A DNA stretch of 64,000 bases, from contig NZ_KB894361.1 of assembly GCF_000374425.1 (NCBI RefSeq), forward strand, positions 78,977 to 142,976. Reading direction: 5' to 3'. Positions within the stretch are counted from its first letter, which is position 1. Every line of letters starts with the position of its first letter. The notes under the pieces are model-generated. The model had not been told where the DNA came from and ran no database searches. It was given only the letters and a program-made list of their open reading frames with translations. The translations under genes were made by a program, and so were the position numbers. The DNA is from Acinetobacter tjernbergiae DSM 14971 = CIP 107465. Its GTDB lineage: Bacteria > Pseudomonadota > Gammaproteobacteria > Pseudomonadales > Moraxellaceae. This document shows, in pieces, positions 56,829 to 64,000 of this stretch.

Positions 56829-58544
56829 ATGAAAGGGACGTCATTCAAAGCGAAACTGTTCGCACTTGCAAGCCTGTGTTGTTCTCATGTTGCATTTGCT
56901 AGCCCTGATTTAGGTGCAGCAGAACAACAGGCAACTAACTGGCATGCAATCATCATGTTTACCATTTTTGTTGGTTTCACTTTGTTTATTACCAAGTGGG
57001 CAGCAAAGCAAACGACAAGTACTGCGGATTTCTATACCGCAGGTGGTGGCATCAGTGGTTTCCAAAATGGTTTAGCGATTGCTGGTGACTATATGTCAGC
57101 TGCATCGTTCTTGGGTATTTCTGCCTTGGTATTCGGTTCAGGTTTTGATGGTTTACTCTATTCGCTTGGATTCATGGTCGGTTGGCCAATTGTACTTTTC
57201 CTTGTTGCTGAACGCTTACGTAACCTAGGTAAATACAATCTTTCTGATGTGGTTTCATTCCGTTTGGAAGAAAAACCAGTCCGTACTTTAGCTGCAATAA
57301 GTTCTCTGGTTGTTGTTGCATTCTACCTCATTGCTCAAATGGTGGGTGCAGGCCAGCTAATCAAATTACTTTTTGGTCTGAACTATAATATTGCGGTTGT
57401 AATCGTCGGTTTATTGATGATGGCATACGTTATCTTTGGTGGTATGTTGGCGACTACATGGGTGCAAATCATTAAAGCGGTGATGTTGCTCAGTGGTGCA
57501 ACATTCATGGCATTCATGGTAATGAAAGCGGTTGGCTTTAGTTTCTCTAACATGTTCAGCCAAGCGATTGGTGTATATAGCCAATCTCACAGCATTAGCT
57601 GGGATGAAGCTGCAAAAATTATGGGGCCAGGTAAACTTGCTGCAAACCCAATTGATGCATTATCACTTGGTCTTGCATTAATGTTTGGTACTGCGGGCTT
57701 ACCACATATTTTGATGCGTTTCTTTACAGTTAAAGATGCAAAAGAAGCACGTAAATCTGTTGTTGTTGCAACAGGCTTTATTGGTTACTTCTATCTATTA
57801 ACCTTTATCATTGGTTTCGGTGCAATCTTATTCGTTTCAAACAACCCTCAATTCCTTGATGTTGCGAAAGCAGCGGTAACAGGTAAATTAGAGTTGGTTG
57901 GTGGTAACAACATGGCTGCGGTTCACTTAAGTGATGCAGTTGGCGGTGACTTGTTCATGGGCTTCATCTCAGCGGTTGCATTCGCAACGATTCTCGCTGT
58001 AGTTGCAGGCTTAACACTTTCAGGTGCATCTGCGATTTCACATGACTTATATGCAAACGTATTCAAAAAAGGTCAAACTACGCCTCAATCTGAATTACGT
58101 ATGTCAAAAATTGCAACTTTAGGTTTAGCAATCTTTGCCATGATTCTTGGTATCTTGTTTGAAAAACAAAACGTTGCGTTCATGGTTGGTTTAGCATTCT
58201 CCGTTGCATGTTGTGCAAACTTCCCAGTACTTGTATTGTCTATGTTCTGGAAAGGTTTAACGACACGTGGTGCAGTGATCGGTGGTGTTGTCGGTCTAGT
58301 AACTGCTGTGACACTAATCATTCTGTCTAAAGCAGTTTGGGTTGACACCTTGAAACTTTCAGATACTCCAGTGAACCCACTTAATGGACCTGCAATTTTT
58401 GCAATGCCATTATCATTCCTTTGCTGTTGGTTCTTCTCAGTAACAGATAAAACTGCGCGTGCAGAGAAAGAACGTAAAGCGTTCGATGCTCAGTTTGTTC
58501 GTTCACAAACAGGTATTGGTATCTCTGGTGCATCTGATCACTAA
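56829..58544 (+). CDS. actP: cation/acetate symporter
   Basis: 571-residue SSS-family transporter of acetate and other short acids. An N-terminal signal-like helix ([15 protein letters not shown]) is followed by about thirteen helices. [20 protein letters not shown] and [19 protein letters not shown] are ActP signatures. The long in-frame extension from 56718 overlaps yjcH and is rejected. Likely controlled by the divergent CrbS-like sensor. Confidence 0.96.
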   Translation: MKGTSFKAKLFALASLCCSHVAFASPDLGAAEQQATNWHAIIMFTIFVGFTLFITKWAAKQTTSTADFYTAGGGISGFQNGLAIAGDYMSAASFLGISALVFGSGFDGLLYSLGFMVGWPIVLFLVAERLRNLGKYNLSDVVSFRLEEKPVRTLAAISSLVVVAFYLIAQMVGAGQLIKLLFGLNYNIAVVIVGLLMMAYVIFGGMLATTWVQIIKAVMLLSGATFMAFMVMKAVGFSFSNMFSQAIGVYSQSHSISWDEAAKIMGPGKLAANPIDALSLGLALMFGTAGLPHILMRFFTVKDAKEARKSVVVATGFIGYFYLLTFIIGFGAILFVSNNPQFLDVAKAAVTGKLELVGGNNMAAVHLSDAVGGDLFMGFISAVAFATILAVVAGLTLSGASAISHDLYANVFKKGQTTPQSELRMSKIATLGLAIFAMILGILFEKQNVAFMVGLAFSVACCANFPVLVLSMFWKGLTTRGAVIGGVVGLVTAVTLIILSKAVWVDTLKLSDTPVNPLNGPAIFAMPLSFLCCWFFSVTDKTARAEKERKAFDAQFVRSQTGIGISGASDH

Positions 58545-58564
58545 GTAGATCGAATCCTAAAATT

Positions 58565-58590
58565 AAAGCCCTCAAATTTTGAGGGCTTTT
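58565..58590. terminator. bidirectional terminator between actP and DUF2236 gene
   Basis: AAAGCCCTC/GAGGGCTTT stem with an AAATTTT loop, T-run rightward and A-run leftward. Confidence 0.88.
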
Positions 58591-58594
58591 TGTA

Positions 58595-59803
58595 TTATTG
58601 ATGCATGCTGGCGAGTTGTTGCGCTTGATTACGATAGAGTGACAAACCGATTCGTTGTAAATGCCGTCCTTTTTCTTCAAGTAATTGATTTAATTTTGGA
58701 ATATGTTTCGCACCTGTATAAAGTGCTAGATTTCGACCAATTAAATAATAAGCAAACCATGAGGCTGACTGAGGTGCTAAACCCAATTTCTGCATTTTCT
58801 TACGGCCAATAAAGAATTGGGTAATTTCGAGGTGTTGTTTATAGGCTAGTTTTTGCTGAAAAGAACATAGGTAACGATATTTCCGTTCAAAGGGTTCTTT
58901 GGAAAGGCTAGTGCCAAGAGAAACACTACTTTCATCAGATTGAGGATGTGCAAACTGCATCCAGTACATTAGTTTCCAGCCGTCAGCTTCATTATCCACT
59001 AACCACTGTTCTTCAACGCCCATCAACCAACCTGCATATTTCCAAAAATGTAAAAAGCTGTCGACTTCCTGCGCGCTTGGGAAAATCCCCAAAGCCCGTA
59101 TACCAATCAGTACCACGCCGCTAAAAGCAATATTGGTCATCGCCTGATCATATTGATTGATGGGTAGTCCCCACGTTTCGGTATCCCATTTTTCAGATTT
59201 CTGTAATTGATGGCGTACCAGTGAGTGAATAAAACGCACAAAGATCGTGGAGGTAAAGCCTTTACTAAAACGTTCAAACCCATCTTGTTCGGTGATATCG
59301 ACCCACCATTTAGTTGTTTCGGCTAAACGAGTACCTGCTTGTTTCTTTAATGCCCCCGTAAGAACCAATGGCTGATTAAAACCAGGGTACAAATAACCTG
59401 TCATTAGCGATAGATCTCGTAGGATCAGTCCGTTATTGATGCCTAGGCGATAGGTAAACTTGAGTGCCTCATCGACTTTGTTTTGATCGTACCAACTAGG
59501 TTTTTGCTCAACCAATTGAAAGAAGCAGTTGAGTTCAGGAATTTCAAGCGGCAGCTTGTCTAAACCTTCATACAGCGCCGTTTCAAAATATTTTCGATGC
59601 TGCTTTGGATTTTGTAGTACCCAAAGTAGCAGTTGATCCATCGGTGCATCACCACTTTGTAGTGCGGTATTCAGTGCGAGATATTCTTGATAATTCGGCT
59701 GTACCTGCTGATGGGTCATATAACTTAAAATTTTGGTTTTAATATTGGCTTGACTCATGTCTTCAAACGCAGCCAAGCGTTTTGGTTTAGTGATGCTTTG
59801 CAT
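58595..59803 (-). CDS. DUF2236 / MpaB-type oxygenase family protein
   Basis: 402 residues. The helical DUF2236 core includes SKGFTSTIFVRFIHSLVRHQ, with the conserved Arg and His spaced as haem-binding residues of the MpaB/latex-clearing group, and NIAFSGVVLIGIRALGI. Members are haem proteins, some cleaving polyisoprene or processing peptides; most are uncharacterised. No signal peptide. Divergent from a TetR gene, which probably regulates it. Confidence 0.85.
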   Translation of the reverse strand: MQSITKPKRLAAFEDMSQANIKTKILSYMTHQQVQPNYQEYLALNTALQSGDAPMDQLLLWVLQNPKQHRKYFETALYEGLDKLPLEIPELNCFFQLVEQKPSWYDQNKVDEALKFTYRLGINNGLILRDLSLMTGYLYPGFNQPLVLTGALKKQAGTRLAETTKWWVDITEQDGFERFSKGFTSTIFVRFIHSLVRHQLQKSEKWDTETWGLPINQYDQAMTNIAFSGVVLIGIRALGIFPSAQEVDSFLHFWKYAGWLMGVEEQWLVDNEADGWKLMYWMQFAHPQSDESSVSLGTSLSKEPFERKYRYLCSFQQKLAYKQHLEITQFFIGRKKMQKLGLAPQSASWFAYYLIGRNLALYTGAKHIPKLNQLLEEKGRHLQRIGLSLYRNQAQQLASMHQ

Positions 59804-59844
59804 TGCATAAAGCCTGTGTTTGTTATTTAATCACAGCATAATAT

Positions 59845-59872
59845 GAATAAATATTCGCATTCAATTCGCATT
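59845..59872. promoter_or_regulatory. operator-like repeats between DUF2236 gene and tetR
   Basis: GAATA-AA-TATTC (59845-59856; 5-base arms) overlaps two direct copies of ATTCGCATT at 59853-59861 and 59864-59872, exactly 11 bases apart (one helical turn). They sit just upstream of the tetR start. Probable binding site of the TetR protein. Confidence 0.55.
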
Positions 59873-59888
59873 TAAATTGAGGCTAAGC

Positions 59889-60485
59889 ATGAGAAAACGA
59901 CCACAGCAACAACGCGCAAAAATGATTGTTGAAAGTATTTTAGAAGGGGCGCAGAAATGTATTTCAGAGTATGGCGTTTTACAGGTAACGACACCTAAAA
60001 TTTCTGAAAAATCAGGGGTGAGCGTTGGATCAATTTATCAGTATTTCGAGAATAAAGAACAGATTGTGGCAGAACTGTTGCTACGTAAAAGTGAGAACTT
60101 AGGACAAGCTTTAAAACAGTTAGTGATGTTGCAACAACAAACTTCTATTCAAGACATCATCACATTAAGCATCGCTTTTGGCTTTGAATCACTAAAATCT
60201 GATCAAGGTTTTTTTATCGAAATTTTAAAAAACTGGCATGCTTATAGTGACTCCGAAGCGGCCCAAGTATTAGAAAGCCATTTTTTAGAAGTCGGTATGT
60301 ACTTATTCGGGCGCTATTATCCGCATTGGGACTTTGAAACCTTAAAACATAAATCTTTTGTGATTATTAATAGTACCTTATTTACCATGATGCGCTATGC
60401 CAGTAAAAATACCTTTTTGATTGAAGAACAGCGGTTACAACAAGAGCTTTCGAAAATGATCCTTTCTTTTTTGAATACAAGATGA
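59889..60485 (+). CDS. TetR-family regulator
   Basis: 198 residues. Helix-turn-helix TPKISEKSGVSVGSIYQYFE NKEQIV-type start at residues about 35-60, preceded by the basic arm KRPQQQRAKMIVESIL. The C-terminal part is helical without a named ligand domain. ATG 59889 is preferred to the TTG at 59877. Divergent from the DUF2236 gene; also 53 bases ahead of the channel gene, which it might co-regulate. Confidence 0.9.
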   Translation: MRKRPQQQRAKMIVESILEGAQKCISEYGVLQVTTPKISEKSGVSVGSIYQYFENKEQIVAELLLRKSENLGQALKQLVMLQQQTSIQDIITLSIAFGFESLKSDQGFFIEILKNWHAYSDSEAAQVLESHFLEVGMYLFGRYYPHWDFETLKHKSFVIINSTLFTMMRYASKNTFLIEEQRLQQELSKMILSFLNTR

Positions 60486-60538
60486 TGTGATGAACTAACC
60501 CAATAATATTCAAGCCATAACAATATTTGGAAAATAAC

Positions 60539-61231
60539 ATGCAAGCATTACGACAGTTTTGGCAAGGATTTCAATTGTTACCTTCAGCGTGGTTACTGTT
60601 GGTACAACTCGCCTTACTTATCCTTGCCACAGTCACTTATGGGGATAGTGAATATCGTGCATTAACGTGGTCATTGGGGGTATTGGCCTTATTAATGATT
60701 GCCAAAGTAATTCGGCAAACCCCAATCTTTACCTTTTGGGGCTTAATCTTTGTAATGGGTGCATTTATTTTTTCGATTTTAATTTTTATTGGTTATGAAA
60801 GCTCTACGATTCAAATAATTACTTATAGTTTTGAAGCCTTGGCTTATTTTTATGCGGCTTATGGGTTGCTACGTTATATGTTTGCAGATCGTTATCTTAC
60901 TAAAGATGAATTATTTGCAGCAGGTGCAGTTTTTACCTTAATCGCTTGGGGTTTTGCCTTTTTATATAGTATTTGTCAGCTAATACTGCCGAATAGTTTT
61001 CAAAACCCCAATCATCCACAACAATTTCAAATCTGGTTAGATTTATTATTTCTTAGTTTTAGCCTTCAGTCAGCAACGGGCTTATCTGATCTGATGCCGA
61101 TTAGCCCAGCAGCTAGAGTACTCACAATGTTACAAATGTTTGGTGGAGTGATGTATTTTGCGGTGATTGTTTCACGCTTAATTGCACTGCAGTATATCGC
61201 TCATTTGCCTAAGCCAATCGATAAAGAATAG
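60539..61231 (+). CDS. ion-channel-like membrane protein with degenerate filter
   Basis: 230 residues. About five hydrophobic helices precede a pore-loop-like segment (168-187, WLDLLFLSFSLQSATGLSD) and a final helix (ARVLTMLQMFGGVMYFAVIV), the layout of two-helix potassium channels (Ion_trans_2). The usual TVGYGD reads SATGLSD (Thr180-Gly181-Leu-Ser-Asp184). Ribosome site GGAAAA before ATG 60539; TTG 60527 rejected. Possibly a channel with altered selectivity. Confidence 0.8.
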   Translation: MQALRQFWQGFQLLPSAWLLLVQLALLILATVTYGDSEYRALTWSLGVLALLMIAKVIRQTPIFTFWGLIFVMGAFIFSILIFIGYESSTIQIITYSFEALAYFYAAYGLLRYMFADRYLTKDELFAAGAVFTLIAWGFAFLYSICQLILPNSFQNPNHPQQFQIWLDLLFLSFSLQSATGLSDLMPISPAARVLTMLQMFGGVMYFAVIVSRLIALQYIAHLPKPIDKE

Positions 61232-61283
61232 TATTGTTACAGCATTACAACTGCGTTACTTTTCATGTTTTTATATGATATTT

Positions 61284-61312
61284 CAAGTTCAGTATTTTCT
61301 GAACTTGCCTTT
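61284..61312 (+). terminator. hairpin after the channel-like gene
   Basis: CAAGTTCAG/CTGAACTTG, 9 pairs, 6-base loop, short pyrimidine run. Probable terminator. Confidence 0.65.
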
Positions 61313-61382
61313 AATTCACAATGTGAATGTCTTCTTTGATCCCTAGGATCTGTCGTTATCATTAAAAAAACATGGGGGAATT

Positions 61383-63359
61383 ATGCCTTCCAAGCCATCT
61401 TCGCAATTTGCGAATGTGAATCCAAACGTGTTCTTAAGCACAGTGATTGTGATTGCAATTTTTCTCGCAATTGTCATTATCGCACCCAGTTCATTTGAAC
61501 TTCTCACCCAACAGTTAAAGCAATGGATTACAGATTCCTTTAGCTGGTTTTATGTTTTATCTGTTGCTGTTTTTCTGATTCTACTGATTTATATTGCCTG
61601 TTCTGCCAGTGGGAAAATTAAGTTAGGACCCGATCATAGCCAACCTGATTATAGTAATGGTTCATGGTTTGCCATGTTATTTACCGCAGGAATGGGAATT
61701 GGTCTGATGTTCTTTGGTGTTGCTGAACCTGTGATGCACTATATCAGTCCACCAAGTGGTGATCCTGAAAGTGTTGCAGCGGCTCAGCAAGCATTACGCA
61801 TTACTTTTTTCCATTGGGGATTACATGCATGGGCGATTTACGCCATTGTCGGATTAGCCTTAGCCTATTTTGCTTACCGACATAATCTTCCTCTAAAAAC
61901 CCGTTCCGCTTTATATCCTATTATTGGCAAGAAAATTTATGGTCCTTGGGGCGACAGTATTGATACTTTCGCAACGATTGGAACAGTATTTGGTGTTGCC
62001 ACGTCTTTAGGTTTTGGTGTGACTCAAATCAACTCAGGTCTACATTATCTGTTTGGTATTGAACAAAGCAGCAATGTTCAAGTCATCCTGATTATTTTTG
62101 TGAGTGCTTTAGCATCTTTATCTGTTTTTTTAGGGCTTGATAAAGGTGTAAAACGTCTCTCAGAACTGAATTTAATCTTGGCTTTAGTATTGCTCGCTTT
62201 TGTATTTATTGCAGGCCCAAGTATCTACTTGCTGCAAACGACGATTCAAAATACAGGATCGTATATTTCGAATTTATTTAGCATGACTTTCAACCTATAT
62301 GCCTATCAACCCAATGGTTGGATTGGCGGTTGGACGATTCTTTATTGGGCATGGTGGATTTCATGGTCGCCGTTTGTGGGTATGTTTATTGCGCGTGTGT
62401 CACGAGGTCGAACCATCCGTGAGTTTATTGTGGGTGTATTACTCATTCCAACAGGTTTCACCATTATCTGGATGGGGTTTTTAGGGAATGCAGCGCTGTT
62501 TAGCATTATGCAAGAACATAATGTTGCCTTAATTCAAGCAGTACAGCACGATTCATCCGTGGCTTTGTTTGAATTTTTGAATCATTTACCATTTTCGGGT
62601 GTGATGAGTTTACTTGCGACGGTACTGGTGATGCTTTTCTTTGTGACCTCTGCCGATTCAGGTGCATTGGTCACGGACTATCTGACTGCTAAAACTGAAA
62701 ACTCACCTACATGGCAACGATTATTCTGGACTGTGTTGATGGCCGTATTGGCAATTATTTTACTTCTAGTTGGAGGATTATCTGCCTTACAAGCTTCAAT
62801 TATTATGAGTGCCTTACCATTTACATTGGTTATGCTATTCATGAGTTGGGGTTTGCTCAAAGCCTTAAAATTGGATGTCACCAAAATGCAAGCCATTCAA
62901 GAAGCCCGCATCACACCACGTGCCATCAATACGCCACGGAGTTGGCAACAGCGTTTAGGTTTGATCATGCATTATCCGCACACTGAAGCGGAAGTTCAGC
63001 AATATATCGACACGCAAGTTCGTAAGGCTTTTGAAAGTATTCAACGTGAATTTAAACGCCGTCACTTAGAAGTGGAAATCCGGGAGATTGAACATGGCTT
63101 ACAACTGCATGTTGATCATCACCATGAAATTAACTTTACCTATAAAGTGATTTCGCATGCCACTGTTCCGCCAAGCTTCATGTTGGGACGATCAGATGAA
63201 GATGAAGCCAATTACTTTCAAGCAGAAGTGTTTTTACGAGAGGGCGGTCAAAACTATGATGTAATGGACTGGACGCAAGAAGATTTAATCCAAGACATTA
63301 TTGACCAATATGAACGTCATCTTTACTTCCTGAATATTGTGAGAGGCACGACTTCTTAA
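61383..63359 (+). CDS. BCCT-family betaine/choline transporter
   Basis: 658 residues, twelve helices. The BCCT hallmark WAWWISWSPFVGMFIARVSR (Trp box) is present, with TAGMGIGLMFFGVAEPVMHY earlier. Residues about 500-658 form a long cytosolic C-terminal domain as in BetT, which senses osmotic stress or controls activity. GGGGGAA precedes the ATG. Choline is the best guess (BetT-like), but glycine betaine or carnitine are possible. No betAB genes lie nearby. Confidence 0.9.
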   Translation: MPSKPSSQFANVNPNVFLSTVIVIAIFLAIVIIAPSSFELLTQQLKQWITDSFSWFYVLSVAVFLILLIYIACSASGKIKLGPDHSQPDYSNGSWFAMLFTAGMGIGLMFFGVAEPVMHYISPPSGDPESVAAAQQALRITFFHWGLHAWAIYAIVGLALAYFAYRHNLPLKTRSALYPIIGKKIYGPWGDSIDTFATIGTVFGVATSLGFGVTQINSGLHYLFGIEQSSNVQVILIIFVSALASLSVFLGLDKGVKRLSELNLILALVLLAFVFIAGPSIYLLQTTIQNTGSYISNLFSMTFNLYAYQPNGWIGGWTILYWAWWISWSPFVGMFIARVSRGRTIREFIVGVLLIPTGFTIIWMGFLGNAALFSIMQEHNVALIQAVQHDSSVALFEFLNHLPFSGVMSLLATVLVMLFFVTSADSGALVTDYLTAKTENSPTWQRLFWTVLMAVLAIILLLVGGLSALQASIIMSALPFTLVMLFMSWGLLKALKLDVTKMQAIQEARITPRAINTPRSWQQRLGLIMHYPHTEAEVQQYIDTQVRKAFESIQREFKRRHLEVEIREIEHGLQLHVDHHHEINFTYKVISHATVPPSFMLGRSDEDEANYFQAEVFLREGGQNYDVMDWTQEDLIQDIIDQYERHLYFLNIVRGTTS

Positions 63360-63388
63360 CGGAAGATTCTCACTATAATCATAAAAAC

Positions 63389-63420
63389 AACGGTTTTGAG
63401 TGATTCAAAACCGTTATTTT
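63389..63420 (+). terminator. terminator of the BCCT gene
   Basis: AACGGTTTTGA/TCAAAACCGTT stem with T-run. Confidence 0.85.
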
Positions 63421-63695
63421 TATTTGTGGTGGTTGAAGTTTAAGCATGAATAAAATATTAGAAAGATTTTCTGGCTGAATGATTTGCTCAAAATAACGGC
63501 TAAATATAAAAAATAAAGCTGCTTTTTTGCCGATAATTAAAACAGAATGTATATTAAGTTATTAAATTACAGTTGCTTACATTATTAAAGCTGTCTATTA
63601 AGGTAATTAAATAAATTTAAACGATATAAATCAGTAATTTGAGTATATTGTGGTTTAAAAATAAAACAACCGATTCATTTAATTTTTAAAAGGTG
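63421..63695. other. AT-rich region upstream of the rRNA promoters
   Basis: 275 bases without an ORF, very rich in A and T with phased A/T runs just upstream of P1. This is the expected place for UP elements and Fis-type sites of an rRNA operon; individual sites cannot be fixed by eye. Confidence 0.5.
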
Positions 63696-63723
63696 TTGCG
63701 TTGGGAGTGAAATGCTGTAGAAT
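63696..63723 (+). promoter_or_regulatory. rRNA operon promoter P1
   Basis: TTGCGT, 16-base spacer, TAGAAT, with an AT-rich upstream stretch. The 16-base spacer is typical of growth-controlled stable-RNA promoters. Confidence 0.65.
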
Positions 63724-63834
63724 GCACATCCATCGGCGGTGATGCAGATAAAAACTTGTTGAGAAACAAGGATTTGGCTTAAAGGTTGGATTCTTGGAAA
63801 GATTGGTAGGTTTTGAAAATATCTAAATTACCTG

Positions 63835-63862
63835 TTGACTTTAGTTGAAATTAGAGTAACAT
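63835..63862 (+). promoter_or_regulatory. rRNA operon promoter P2
   Basis: TTGACT, 16-base spacer, TAACAT; same geometry as P1, 139 bases downstream of it. Confidence 0.7.
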
Positions 63863-63869
63863 AGCCGAC

Positions 63870-64000
63870 CTAGCTTGATGATGACGAATCATCGAGAAGA
63901 TCATTAAGAGAATAGAAGAACAACTTGTGTGGATTTTTACTGATTGATCGATCGAAAATATTTCATTGATTGAATGGTAAAAATTTCTCGAAGTTTATTT
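63870..64000 (+). other. rRNA leader upstream of a 16S gene lying beyond the window
   Basis: Leader hairpins GATGAT/ATCATC (63877-63893) and ATTTTTAC/GTAAAAAT (63933-63984), and the run GATTGATCGATCGAAAATAT, which I recall from Acinetobacter 16S leaders. The 16S gene itself is not in the window; the call rests on the leader and promoters. Confidence 0.6.

Overview
The window looks like about 64 kb of Acinetobacter chromosome (Gammaproteobacteria, Moraxellaceae). This rests on the AT-leaning base composition, the full atpIBEFHAGDC operon, the zur-znuCB/znuA locus, tandem tRNA-Gly(GCC) genes, a fused symporter/histidine kinase beside yjcH-actP, and an rRNA leader at the right end. The species cannot be fixed by reading alone. 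I found no insertion sequence, integrase, prophage or CRISPR array. Accessory traits are small: one SUKH-type gene between 17-bp direct repeats, and one deletion scar that joins two truncated genes.

Left part (1-25 kb). A TonB siderophore-type receptor runs off the left edge. It is divergent from a DUF1624 membrane protein, and a Zur-box-like palindrome lies between them. Next come an Lrp regulator and dadA-alr-ridA, with an amino-acid permease downstream (alanine catabolism). Two tRNA-Gly genes, bolA, a SirB2-like protein, an orphan parA with a lipoprotein, LysE, DedA, DoxX, a YgiW-type OB-fold protein, DUF445 and guaA follow. The guaA-pirin interval holds the SUKH gene, a His-rich PadR regulator resembling YqjI with two operator palindromes, and a truncated Fur-family gene joined to the tail of a DUF2798 gene. 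Pirin-osmC, a GST, an FtsN-like SPOR protein, argS, an M48 peptidase and a DyP peroxidase complete this part.

Middle (25-47 kb). The zinc locus zur-znuC-znuB is divergent from znuA around a perfect Zur palindrome. The nine-gene ATP synthase operon has a strong sigma70-type promoter and a clear terminator. After it comes an unrecognised 716-residue protein with TPR-like helices, a D...QxK nuclease-like motif and a glycine-rich membrane segment. Then come a lipoprotein, a glutathione peroxidase, an MFS-AraC pair facing a TetR gene that has two matching operators, and an EamA permease. A stretch with a good promoter, three hairpins and two tandem terminators but no ORF is a candidate small RNA of about 140 nt. 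tsaC, dprA and a LysM protein face def.

Right part (47-64 kb). A His-rich DUF2946 protein and a Met-rich TonB copper receptor form a probable copper module. A membrane-anchored SRPBCC protein and an unknown 252-residue protein follow. A CrbS-like sensor is divergent from yjcH-actP (acetate sensing and uptake). After that come a DUF2236 oxygenase divergent from TetR, an ion-channel-like protein with an unusual filter, and a BCCT transporter. The last 300 bases carry two rRNA-type promoters and a leader, so a 16S rRNA gene should begin just beyond the window.
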